Part shown: positions 32,264 through 40,173 of the stretch, in pieces
Layout: every line of letters starts with the position of its first letter
Position numbering within the stretch: the stretch's first letter is position 1
Source of the DNA: Hyphomonas sp.
GTDB taxonomy: Bacteria > Pseudomonadota > Alphaproteobacteria > Caulobacterales > Hyphomonadaceae
Assembly: GCF_022844445.1 (NCBI RefSeq)
Contig: NZ_JALHLS010000010.1
Location: 1 to 64,000, forward strand
DNA length: 64,000 bases
Direction: 5' to 3'
The notes under the pieces: generated by a model
Told to the model about the DNA's origin: nothing
Database searches by the model: none
The model's input: the letters and a program-made list of their open reading frames with translations, nothing else
Made by a program: the position numbers and the translations under genes

Positions 32264-34078
32264 TTATTTGACGAGACGGACTTCGTTGATGTCGCGGCCA
32301 ATCTGGTTGAACACCGAGACAAGCTCGGCCGAGCCAGATGCGAAGTACGCAAATTGCGAACTGGTCGCGCAGTTCGTCAGCGCGGTGCGCAGGTTAGAAG
32401 AGTTGCCGACTTCAAAGCCGACCGTGTAGACCTTGACGCCGGCCTGTTTCATGGCCGTGCAGTATTCCTGCACTTGCACGAACGCATTTCCGTTTTCCGC
32501 ATCGCAGTTGATCTGATCCGCCGTAGAGCCTGAGCCGGATGTCGAGGTCCGCGACAGGACGCCCTGGCAGAAAGCCGAGTTGAAATCGCCGTCGGTCATA
32601 AAGACGGCAAACTTGTAGAGTTTCGGGCGGCCGAAAGTCGCCGGCTTGCTTTCGGTGGGGAAAATGTCACCGAAGTCCGGAGAAAGCGTATAGAAACCCC
32701 AAGCCGCGCCGATCTGGCCGGCGGTGGAGCCGCCGATGGTCAGGTCGTCGATGGCGTCGATAAGCAGATCCTTGTCAGCCGTCAGCGGAATGATCTGGTT
32801 GGTCGGGCAGGGGTTGGCGGTCGACAGATAGCCGCGTCCAACGTAGCTCTCCTCGGCAGCGACATCCGTATAGGCCTCATCACCTGTCCGTTCCGTTGCA
32901 CAGGTGCTGATCCGGTGGAGCCGCTGGGCGCCGTTGCTGGCGTTGTTGAAGCGGAAGTACTCACAACCTGCTTCGGTGCAGAAGGACGTGCCGTTGTTGG
33001 TGTAGGCGGTGTAGTTCGGACCGACCGTGGTGTTGAGCACATAGGTGTTGGCGGTTACGCCTGAAACCTGCCAGGTCTGGTGGGTCGTCCGGTTGATCTG
33101 TGTCATGCCGTTCACACCGGTAATCCAGACGTGATCGCCATTGTCCAGGCCGTGGCTGTTGGCCGTGACAGTCACTTCGCAATTGGTATTGATGCACCGC
33201 CGGATGATGCCGCCGCTCGAATAGTTCGAAAAGCCGGAGCTGTTGGTGCTCTCCAGACGGAAGGTGTTGGTGGCCGCGTTCGAGACAGTAAACACCCGGT
33301 TGTTGACCTGCGTCATGCCGCTCACGCCGCTGATCCAGACGCGGTCACCGTTGGCAAAGCCGTGTCCGTTGGATGTCACGACGGCGGGGTTCGCCCGGGT
33401 GATGCCGGTGATATTCCGCTGAGCGCCGACCTGCCAGGCCGCGCCGCTGATCGGGCGTCCGCCGGTTATCGGCCCGCGGACTTCTTCAGCATAGCCACCG
33501 ACATTCACAGCCACCGAATAGGGAACCATGGAAACTTTGGAATAGTAGGGGTCCTGCTCGTCTTTGACGACGATGTTGACGAGGTCTTCGGACGCTTCCT
33601 TCAGGGCGATGATGCGGTTGCCGGACATCGAGCCGGTGATGTCGAGGATCATCGCGACTTCGATATCGGCGCCGCCTTCCAGCGCGTCTGACCGTACACT
33701 GACAGCAACGTCATCGCGGCCCATGATCTTGGCGATCGTCGTATTGACGACGATGTGGGTGACCAGCGAAATGCGGCCTTCGGCGTCCTGGGTCAGTTCG
33801 TAGGTGATCTCGCGGCCGAGGTCTTGTTCGAGATGGTTGAGGTGAGCTTCGACCACAGAGACGCGCTGATCCACCGACATGAACGCATCATGGGCGGCGG
33901 CCAGCGCCGCAGCGTCGGTCGCCTGTTGCAGCTTGTGCTTCTCCACCATGACCCGCGAGAGGTCGATGGCAAAGCCGACCAGCGGGAAGATCGCCAGACA
34001 GGACAGGGCGAACAGCATCGCCACGTTGCCGCGGTCATTCCCGGCGAACCGGTGCAAAAATGCAAACTTGGTCGTCAT
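32264..34078 (-). CDS. TadG-like VWA protein with two FCCH-like repeats (second paralogue)
   Basis: From ATG 34078 the product has 604 residues; a longer upstream reading has no support. It has an N-terminal TadG-type helix (VAMLFALSCLAIFPLVGFAI, about residues 19-38) and a VWA domain whose MIDAS is DITGSMSG (146-153), with TDGDFN further on. Two tandem repeats are inserted in the VWA fold at about residues 224-290 and 299-366. Both carry the pattern HG-x-x-NGD-x-VWI-(S/T)-GV-x-GMTQ-(V/I)-N. This resembles the FCCH domain family (named after ubiquitin-activating E1), which also occurs in bacterial and phage surface proteins. It is divergent from thyA. Confidence 0.85.
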   Translation of the reverse strand: MTTKFAFLHRFAGNDRGNVAMLFALSCLAIFPLVGFAIDLSRVMVEKHKLQQATDAAALAAAHDAFMSVDQRVSVVEAHLNHLEQDLGREITYELTQDAEGRISLVTHIVVNTTIAKIMGRDDVAVSVRSDALEGGADIEVAMILDITGSMSGNRIIALKEASEDLVNIVVKDEQDPYYSKVSMVPYSVAVNVGGYAEEVRGPITGGRPISGAAWQVGAQRNITGITRANPAVVTSNGHGFANGDRVWISGVSGMTQVNNRVFTVSNAATNTFRLESTNSSGFSNYSSGGIIRRCINTNCEVTVTANSHGLDNGDHVWITGVNGMTQINRTTHQTWQVSGVTANTYVLNTTVGPNYTAYTNNGTSFCTEAGCEYFRFNNASNGAQRLHRISTCATERTGDEAYTDVAAEESYVGRGYLSTANPCPTNQIIPLTADKDLLIDAIDDLTIGGSTAGQIGAAWGFYTLSPDFGDIFPTESKPATFGRPKLYKFAVFMTDGDFNSAFCQGVLSRTSTSGSGSTADQINCDAENGNAFVQVQEYCTAMKQAGVKVYTVGFEVGNSSNLRTALTNCATSSQFAYFASGSAELVSVFNQIGRDINEVRLVK

Positions 34079-34241
34079 AGCCCAGCGTCCTCTTGGCGGA
34101 TTTCCGCGCAATACCTGCTGAGGCTTATGACAGATCGGGCTTGAAAGACGGTTTCCGGGAACCGGCAAATTGTGACTCGCCGGGTAGGGTCCGGTTAACC
34201 TATTATTCGCCCGATTCGCCCGCCCGCGAGAGGAGTCTGAC

Positions 34242-35036
34242 ATGCTGGAATACCACGCGCTCCTGCAGGACATACTGCAGAACGGCCATGAACGGGGCGA
34301 TCGGACAGGTGTCGGCACGCGCGGTGTATTCGGCCGCCAGATGCGGTTTGACCTGGAAAAGGGTTTTCCGCTTCTGACGACGAAACGACTGCACGTGCGC
34401 TCTATTATCGTGGAGCTGCTTTGGTTCCTGCGGGGCGAGACAAATGTTGCCTGGCTGAAAGAGAATGGTGTCTCCATCTGGGATGAATGGGCCGACGAAA
34501 ACGGCGATCTCGGCCCGGTCTACGGCAAGCAGTGGCGCAGCTGGGCCGCGCCGGACGGGCGCACCATCGATCAGATCCAGTGGGTGCTCGACGAGATCCG
34601 CACCAATCCGAACTCCCGCCGTCTGATCGTCTCGGCCTGGAACCCGGCAGATGTTAACGACATGGCCCTGCCGCCCTGCCATTGCCTGTTCCAGTTCAAC
34701 GTCATCGACGGGCGCCTCAACTGCCAGCTCTACCAGCGCTCGGCGGACGTTTTCCTTGGGGTTCCGTTCAACATCGCCTCCTATGCGCTGCTGACGCACA
34801 TGATGGCCCGCGCGACCGGACTGCGCCCGGGCGACTTCGTACACACGTTCGGGGATACGCACCTTTACCTGAACCATCTCGAACAGGCCCAGCTGCAGCT
34901 GACGCGCGAACCGCGCCCGCTTCCGACCCTCTGGATGAACCCGGACAAGACCGATCTTTTCGGCTGGACCTATGAGGATTTCCGGATCGAGAACTACAAT
35001 CCGCACCCGCACATCAAGGCCGCCGTGGCGGTCTGA
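34242..35036 (+). CDS. thyA: Thymidylate synthase
   Basis: The 264-residue product is a complete Thy[21 protein letters not shown] at the start, the active-site [16 protein letters not shown] with the catalytic Cys, and [20 protein letters not shown] for the folate and dUMP site. It methylates dUMP using methylene-tetrahydrofolate, releasing dihydrofolate. Dihydrofolate reductase (folA) is 2.4 kb downstream, so both halves of the cycle lie near each other but are separated by three genes. A GAGAGG SD lies before the ATG. Confidence 0.97.
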   Translation: MLEYHALLQDILQNGHERGDRTGVGTRGVFGRQMRFDLEKGFPLLTTKRLHVRSIIVELLWFLRGETNVAWLKENGVSIWDEWADENGDLGPVYGKQWRSWAAPDGRTIDQIQWVLDEIRTNPNSRRLIVSAWNPADVNDMALPPCHCLFQFNVIDGRLNCQLYQRSADVFLGVPFNIASYALLTHMMARATGLRPGDFVHTFGDTHLYLNHLEQAQLQLTREPRPLPTLWMNPDKTDLFGWTYEDFRIENYNPHPHIKAAVAV

Positions 35037-35045
35037 GTCTACGGC

Positions 35046-35609
35046 CTACTCGCCCTTCAGCGTGCAGTGTGACGTGCCGCCGGTTTCCACCGCGATCGAC
35101 ATGTATTCGTCAAATTCGGTGCAGGTGATCGCGGCTTCGGCCGAAAAGGCGCGCACCGGGAACACCAATACCCTGACGCGCGCATCGCCGATCACCTCCC
35201 GGGCCACGCGGGCCGCATCGACCTGGCCTTTGAACGTCACGGACCGTTGGCCCGGGTCGATGGTCACCATCTCGCCTCCCAGCCAGACACCGAGATCTGG
35301 GTCGAGCCCCGCCATCCCGGTATCCTTCGGCGCGCCGTAATAGTCTGCCGACACGCCGAGATCGGCATTTGTCTCGGCGAGACGCTTGCGGGCGTCTTCC
35401 GACAGCGACACGTCCACCCTGAAGGGCAGGGATACGATCTTCGACTCGCCGGCGGGCGCGCCGGATATGGCAGGCGCCGTGCCCCGTGCCGGCGACACGG
35501 CAGCGGCCGGTGCTCCGGTCTTGGGCGCCGTATCCTTGTCCTTTGACCCGCAGCCGGTGATCAGCGCGGCGGTCAATGCGGCCAGGGCCAGGGTGCGCAA
35601 GTGTATCAT
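35046..35609 (-). CDS. Lipoprotein of unknown function
   Basis: The 187-residue product has a lipoprotein signal (LAALTAALITGCGSKDKDTA; lipobox ITGC). A low-complexity Ala/Pro linker follows (about residues 30-55), and then a domain I do not recognise. The mature part has a Cys pair (TCTEFDEY and HCTLKGE). ATG 35609 is chosen over 35615 because GGAGAGG is 6 bases upstream of it and touches the other. The 3' end is 9 bases from the thyA stop (convergent), and the 5' end faces aqpZ. Confidence 0.75.
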   Translation of the reverse strand: MIHLRTLALAALTAALITGCGSKDKDTAPKTGAPAAAVSPARGTAPAISGAPAGESKIVSLPFRVDVSLSEDARKRLAETNADLGVSADYYGAPKDTGMAGLDPDLGVWLGGEMVTIDPGQRSVTFKGQVDAARVAREVIGDARVRVLVFPVRAFSAEAAITCTEFDEYMSIAVETGGTSHCTLKGE

Positions 35610-35722
35610 GGCCATCCTCTCCGGTTGCGGGGTGCTCGGGCGTTATGTCTTGCCGCATCGGTTGCTTAAGGCAAGTCCGCCGGCGCTGCTTGCGGCGGCC
35701 CGCAAAGCCCGCCATGGTTGTG

Positions 35723-35770
35723 ATCCGTGCCGAGGGGGACACGCAAGATCCGCCCCGTACGGATTTTTTT
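35723..35770 (+). promoter_or_regulatory. Possible leader terminator/antiterminator before aqpZ
   Basis: A short hairpin, ATCCG (35748-35752) with CGGAT (35760-35764), runs straight into seven T (35764-35770), just before the GGAGG site of aqpZ. A second copy, ATCCGT (35723-35728), can pair with the same 3' arm as ACGGAT (35759-35764). The two pairings exclude each other. The stems are short, so this is only suggestive of regulated termination. Confidence 0.35.
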
Positions 35771-35781
35771 GGAGGCACCAA

Positions 35782-36462
35782 ATGAAAGTCTTCGTCGCCG
35801 AGCTTCTCGGCACCTTTACCCTTGTCCTTCTGGGCTGCGGCTCGGCCGTGCTCGCCGGCGGCGAAGTCGGCCAGCTCGGCATCGCTTTCGCCTTCGGCCT
35901 GGCGATCATCGCGATGGCCTATGGCATCGGGCCCATCTCGGGCTGCCATGTGAACCCCGCGGTCAGCTTCGGCGCCTTTGTTGCCGGGCGCCTGCCGCTG
36001 AATGCCATGCTGCAATACTGGGCCGCCCAGTTCACCGGAGCCCTACTCGGCGCCGGCGTCCTCTACCTCATTGCCACCGGCAAGGCCGGCTATGACCTCG
36101 CTGCAAACGGCCTCGGCCAGAACGGATGGGGCGCGGGCTACCTCGGCGAATACAATCTTGTCTCCGCGCTCGCCTTCGAGATCGTCGCCACTTTCCTTTT
36201 CCTGGTGGTCATCCTCGGCAGCACGCAGAAGTCCGCCCCCGGCATGCTCGCCGGTCTAGCCATCGGCCTAACGCTAACCGTGATCCACATCGTCGGCATC
36301 CAGGTCACCGGCGTCTCGGTGAACCCGGCACGCAGCTTCGGCCCGGCGATCATCGTTGGCGGCGCAGCCATTTCGCAGCTCTGGCTATTCCTGATCGCTC
36401 CGCTGATCGGCGCGGCGCTGGCAGGTCTGTTGTTCAAGCAAAAGGTTCTCGAGACGGCATAA
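35782..36462 (+). CDS. aqpZ: Aquaporin (MIP family)
   Basis: The 226-residue membrane protein has six hydrophobic helices and both pore NPA motifs, CHVNPAVSFG (about residue 62) and SVNPARSFGP (about 182). It has the N-terminal FVAELLGTFTLVLLGCGSAV typical of AqpZ. The arginine after the second NPA and the residues SVNPARS match water-selective channels. A GGAGG SD lies 7 bases before the ATG. Its leader contains a candidate terminator. It is divergent from the lipoprotein gene and followed by a palindromic repeat. Confidence 0.93.
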   Translation: MKVFVAELLGTFTLVLLGCGSAVLAGGEVGQLGIAFAFGLAIIAMAYGIGPISGCHVNPAVSFGAFVAGRLPLNAMLQYWAAQFTGALLGAGVLYLIATGKAGYDLAANGLGQNGWGAGYLGEYNLVSALAFEIVATFLFLVVILGSTQKSAPGMLAGLAIGLTLTVIHIVGIQVTGVSVNPARSFGPAIIVGGAAISQLWLFLIAPLIGAALAGLLFKQKVLETA

Positions 36463-36480
36463 TCCTCTCGCTACTTTCGG

Positions 36481-36517
36481 CGTGACCCTCGACAAGCTTC
36501 AGGGATCGAGGGTCACG
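36481..36517. repeat. REP-like palindrome downstream of aqpZ
   Basis: CGTGACCCTCGA (36481-36492) and TCGAGGGTCACG (36506-36517) form a perfect 12-base inverted repeat around CAAGCTTCAGGGA. The core GACCCTCGACAAGCT resembles a palindrome found dispersed in many alphaproteobacterial genomes (from memory). It lies between convergent aqpZ and VUT genes and may act as a bidirectional terminator. Confidence 0.65.
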
Positions 36518-36607
36518 TGACTTCTTCACCTCAACGCAGGGGTGGCTCAACGTGCCAAGCGCAGGCGCCCCGGCTTTTGTGCCGCGACCCGCGCCGAACA
36601 TGTTCAC

Positions 36608-37279
36608 CTAAGCTTCGCGCGGCGAAATCAGCCCGGCATCCTCGCGCCGCCGGATAACCGCCGATACAATCAGCGCGCCCACCATTTTGCCGACGACGAA
36701 CACAACCCAGTTCCAGGGATGCAGCGAATTGCCGGGCTCCATCCCGAGCTCCATCTGCTTGGCGAGATCGGCGCCGTAAAGGAACACGGTCGTGTCCACC
36801 GGCGCCGCCACCGCGCTAGAAATCAGGATCCGCGTCGACAGGCGGTACTTGGTGAACGTAAAGATCAGCCAGTCCACGCCTTCGGAAATGGCGAACGCGA
36901 TGCCGCTCGCCAGCGCAATCACCGGCCAGGCATAGAAGAACGACCAAGCCACTGCGATCGCCATCAGGATCAGCACACGGTGGCCCATCTCACGCTGTAC
37001 GAAATCGCGGATTACGAACACCATGCCGGTCACCATCGTCATCGGATGCAGCGCGACGCCTTGCGGGAATACGGCATTCTCGCCGGGCGCCAGCACGCCG
37101 AATTCCGGGATGATGCCGAAGCTCCAGTTCAGGAACGGGATCAAGACCACATACAGCAGCGCCCACGCGCGCCCCTGCAGGAACCAGATGGCCGCAACTG
37201 TCAGCCCGAGCGCACCCAGCGCCGGGCCCAGCAGAGCGGGCTGTCCGTTCGTCAGTACGGAGGTAATATCAAAGCTCAC
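36608..37279 (-). CDS. VUT-family transporter (queuosine-precursor transporter type)
   Basis: The 223-residue polytopic protein fits the VUT/YhhQ family: VFVIRDFVQREMGHRVLILM, then ASGIAFAISEGVDWLIFTFT and VAAPVDTTVFLYG. Members import queuine or preQ0 precursors. GTG 37279 is chosen because GGAGGGG lies 6 bases upstream; an ATG at 37303 would place that SD inside the gene. No queuosine gene is adjacent, so the substrate is inferred from the family only. It is divergent from folA. Confidence 0.85.
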   Translation of the reverse strand: MSFDITSVLTNGQPALLGPALGALGLTVAAIWFLQGRAWALLYVVLIPFLNWSFGIIPEFGVLAPGENAVFPQGVALHPMTMVTGMVFVIRDFVQREMGHRVLILMAIAVAWSFFYAWPVIALASGIAFAISEGVDWLIFTFTKYRLSTRILISSAVAAPVDTTVFLYGADLAKQMELGMEPGNSLHPWNWVVFVVGKMVGALIVSAVIRRREDAGLISPREA

Positions 37280-37440
37280 AAGGCGCCCCTCCGTGTGCGG
37301 CAAATGCAGCCAATGCTGCGATTGCCGGTTGCACCGGGGTGGTGGCCGGGCGCATGACGCCCCACTTCTTACCCCTATAGTTAACGGCGCCAGGGATGGC
37401 GCATGCTGCTCCCATCCCGAGGCCGCCCGGAACCACCTCC

Positions 37441-37971
37441 ATGATAGAACCCATCCGGCTCAGCCTCATTGTCGCCCAAGGCCGAAATAGAGTGATCGGC
37501 AGCGAAGGGCAATTGCCCTGGCGTCTGAAGGACGACCTTGCTCATTTCAAGCGCACCACGATGGGCGCGCCCGTTATCATGGGCCGCAAGACTTGGGAAA
37601 GTCTGCCGAAGCGCCCGTTGCCTGGCCGTCCAAACATCGTGATCAGCCGTGACTGGAACTATGACGCCGCAGAGGCGCGCGTCTACTCCAGCGTCTCGCC
37701 AGCCATCAACGCTGCCAAGGCGATGGCCCTGCGCGCCGGACAGCCGGAAGTCTTCATCATCGGCGGCGCGGCGATCTACGACCTCGCCCTGCCGTTGGCC
37801 GACCGGATCTACCTCACCGAAGTCGACGCCGAGCCCGAAGGCGACGCCTTCTTCCCCGCGATCGATACCGCCCGCTGGTCTGAATCCTCGGTCGTGCGTT
37901 TTGCGGCAGGGGAGGGCAACGACCATGCCTTCACGCTGCGCATCCTCGACCACGTCACCGCGCCCGCATGA
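37441..37971 (+). CDS. folA: Dihydrofolate reductase
   Basis: The 176-residue product has the DHFR landmarks LSLIVAQGRNRVIGSEGQLP then WRLKDDLAHFKRTTMGAPVI (the WxLxxDLxxFK region with the active-site Asp), MGRKTWESLP, LPGRPNIVISRD and IIGGAAIYDLALPLADRIYL. It regenerates tetrahydrofolate from dihydrofolate with NADPH and serves the thyA reaction. ATG 37441 gives the expected N-terminus; a longer reading from 37396 adds a Pro-rich tail without family support. The SMP-30 gene follows about 80 bases later. Confidence 0.96.
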   Translation: MIEPIRLSLIVAQGRNRVIGSEGQLPWRLKDDLAHFKRTTMGAPVIMGRKTWESLPKRPLPGRPNIVISRDWNYDAAEARVYSSVSPAINAAKAMALRAGQPEVFIIGGAAIYDLALPLADRIYLTEVDAEPEGDAFFPAIDTARWSESSVVRFAAGEGNDHAFTLRILDHVTAPA

Positions 37972-38052
37972 GCTTGGCCTGACCCGGCGGGAGCGGTGGA
38001 CGCTCCTGCACCACAGGCGTAGCCTTCCGGCCAGCGTATCCGGGAGGAAGAC

Positions 38053-38973
38053 ATGAAATTCGAAGTGGTTGGCTCAGGCCTCGGCTTTCCAGAAGGCCCT
38101 GTGGTCATGCAGGATGGATCGATCATCCTGGTCGAGATCAAGCTCGGCTGCATTACGCGCCTCTGGAACGGCAAGCGCGAAGTCATCGCTGCGCCCGGCG
38201 GCGGCCCGAACGGGCTTGCCATCGGCCCGGACGGCGCGCTCTATTGCTGCAACAATGGCGGTTTCGAGTATCACGAGGTCGCCGGCCTCACCGTTCCCGG
38301 CAACTGTCCGCCCGACTATTCTGGTGGCCGCATTGAGCGGATCGACCTCTCCACCGGTAAAGTCGAACGCCTCTATGACGCGGTGGACGGCAATCTGCTG
38401 CGCGGGCCGAACGACATCGTGTTCGACAAGGACGGCGGCTTCTATTTCACCGATCTCGGCAAGGGTTTTTCGCGCAACCGCGACCATGGCGGTGTCTATT
38501 ACGCCAGGCCCGATGGCAGCCTGATCAAGGAAGTCGACTACCACCACATCTCGCCGAACGGTTGCGGCCTCTCGCCGGACGGCAAAACGCTCTACTTCGC
38601 CGACACGATGACCGCCCGCCTCTGGGCCTTCGCGCTCACCGGCCCTGGCGAATACACGCCTCACAAGCCGCCCTTTCTGCGCGGGCGCGTGATTGCGGGG
38701 CAGACGGAGCTTTGCTATTTCGACTCCCTCGCCGTCGCCGCCTCCGGAAACGTCTGTGTAGCGACAATCCTCAAGAATGGCGGCATGGGCGGCATTACGA
38801 CCATCTCGCCGGACGGGGCCTCCAGCTTCACCGAAATAGCAGACCCCTTCGTCACCAACATCGCCTTCGGCGGCAAGGACATGCACGACGCTTGGATCTG
38901 CGCTTCCGGCACAGGTCAGTTGCTCAAGACAAGATGGCCCGAAGCCGGTCTGAAGCTGAACTATAACGCGTGA
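38053..38973 (+). CDS. SMP-30/gluconolactonase-family protein
   Basis: The 306-residue protein is a six-bladed beta-propeller of the SGL family. It shows GLGFPEGPVV with the metal-ligand Glu (about residue 15), GPNGLAIGPDGALYCCNNGG, then LLRGPNDIVFDKDGGFYFTD (metal-ligand Asn and Asp) and SPNGCGLSPDGKTLYFADT. Family enzymes hydrolyse sugar lactones or other esters with a divalent metal; the substrate is open. An SD GGAGGAAG precedes the ATG. No sugar pathway genes are nearby. Confidence 0.9.
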   Translation: MKFEVVGSGLGFPEGPVVMQDGSIILVEIKLGCITRLWNGKREVIAAPGGGPNGLAIGPDGALYCCNNGGFEYHEVAGLTVPGNCPPDYSGGRIERIDLSTGKVERLYDAVDGNLLRGPNDIVFDKDGGFYFTDLGKGFSRNRDHGGVYYARPDGSLIKEVDYHHISPNGCGLSPDGKTLYFADTMTARLWAFALTGPGEYTPHKPPFLRGRVIAGQTELCYFDSLAVAASGNVCVATILKNGGMGGITTISPDGASSFTEIADPFVTNIAFGGKDMHDAWICASGTGQLLKTRWPEAGLKLNYNA

Positions 38974-39049
38974 CCCTCTTCGTCCCGTTCCCATCCTATG
39001 GGAGAGGGGCCGGGGCTGATGGGCTTGCTGCAAAATGAGCCGGCAGCGC

Positions 39050-39763
39050 CTAGGGCGCTACGCACGCTCCGCCCACTTGGCGGTAGGGCCGGTTGCACTG
39101 CCATCCGTCACCGGACGTCGTGAGGTGGGCAGATTTTGGCACGCTGATCTTGGCGCACGCCGCGCCCTTGGCCGCAAAGCCGCGCACGCAGGCCCAGCCT
39201 GTTCCGCTGGCGCTGTCGGTCAGGTAGGCATTCGCCGGCAACACGATCTTCAGGCAGGTCTTGCCTTCGGCTCGGAAACCGCGCTCACAGGCCCACCCGG
39301 TGCCATAGCTTGAGTTGGTGAGATAACCGTTCGCCGGCACCTTGATCGCCGCGCACTGCTGGCCCTCACGCACGAAGCCGCGTTCGCAGTCCCAGCGTGT
39401 GCCTGAGCCATCGAGGAATCCGTTCGCCGGTATCTTCACCGCCGCGCAGACGTCACCCGTGCGATCAAACCCGTAATTGCATTCCCAGCCCGCGCCATAG
39501 TTGCCGCCGGTCAAGTGGGCATTGGCGGGCACGGTCACCTTCGCGCAGGCACCGCCCGTTTCGCGGAAACCCTTGTCACAGGTCCAGCCGTTACCATAGG
39601 GTTTGGCCACCGAATTGGCGGGCGATCCGGAAACGGACGGTCCGGCCTGCGCAGATGCGGGCACTGCGACAAGTCCGGCGGATGCGATCAGGTATACGGC
39701 GCTGATCAGAAGGGCCGGTATACGCCGTAGCCAGCACAACAGGTGGGCGGCGTGCTTTATCAT
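39050..39763 (-). CDS. Secreted protein of six cysteine-pair repeats
   Basis: The 237-residue protein has an N-terminal signal region (about residues 1-39, ending VPASAQA) and then six tandem repeats of about 33-36 residues. Each repeat has a C-x10-C pair: CDKGFRETGGAC, CNYGFDRTGDVC, CERGFVREGQQC, CERGFRAEGKTC, CVRGFAAKGAAC and CNRPYRQVGGAC. Most repeats also have a GW before the first Cys and VPANA-Y/H-LT after the second. It resembles small disulfide-stabilised, EGF-like or lectin-type modules in marine alphaproteobacterial secreted proteins. The function is unknown. Pairing of the Cys within each repeat is inferred. Confidence 0.8.
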   Translation of the reverse strand: MIKHAAHLLCWLRRIPALLISAVYLIASAGLVAVPASAQAGPSVSGSPANSVAKPYGNGWTCDKGFRETGGACAKVTVPANAHLTGGNYGAGWECNYGFDRTGDVCAAVKIPANGFLDGSGTRWDCERGFVREGQQCAAIKVPANGYLTNSSYGTGWACERGFRAEGKTCLKIVLPANAYLTDSASGTGWACVRGFAAKGAACAKISVPKSAHLTTSGDGWQCNRPYRQVGGACVAP

Positions 39764-39830
39764 GTCTTCAGGACGCCCCAGCGATTGAGGATGCTGCAGG
39801 TCTGCCGAGTCTGTCCGGATGCGGATGGTC

Positions 39831-40040
39831 TCAGGCCTTCACCCGGGGCGTGCGGCCCGCAGAGCCTTCCGGCAGCATGCATTTCAGCACCCGCGGGGCC
39901 GACGGCGCGGCATAGCGCTTGCGCGGCGGCTCACGCGGTTCGGGAATAAGCGAAACGGCCACGGTTTGTATCATCGGCGCAGCATCAGCGTGGGCGACTT
40001 CGTCGATCGCGTCGAAGGTCTCAGATTTTTCGAGTGACAT
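39831..40040 (-). CDS. Possible small hypothetical protein (69 residues)
   Basis: An ATG-started ORF with a mixed-charge N-terminus (MSLEKSETFDAIDEVAHADA) and a basic Pro/Arg-rich second half (EPREPPRKRYAAPSAPRVLK). I do not recognise it, and no good SD lies upstream. It occupies part of the 410-base stretch between the repeat protein and mrp. The remainder holds an A/T-rich segment (about 40110-40160) and nothing else I can name. Confidence 0.35.
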   Translation of the reverse strand: MSLEKSETFDAIDEVAHADAAPMIQTVAVSLIPEPREPPRKRYAAPSAPRVLKCMLPEGSAGRTPRVKA

Positions 40041-40173
40041 GGGGGCACGGCCTTTCCGGCGGGCGGACGCAAGCGTCGGTAGCGCTCCCTATGCGGCGTT
40101 TGTTCGAAACACGCAAGTCTTTGATTACATTTATATTTTTTGCAAGCAATATTCCCTGTCGAATCAGGGCGGC

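Noticed and set aside
34197-34212. Possible CtrA box TTAACCTATTATTCG before thyA
   Set aside because: Only the first half matches the consensus; the second half lacks TTAA.
34079-34477. Upstream extension of the FCCH-containing VWA gene
   Set aside because: It is antisense to the start of thyA and adds a Ser/Arg-rich tail before a normal TadG-type N-terminus.
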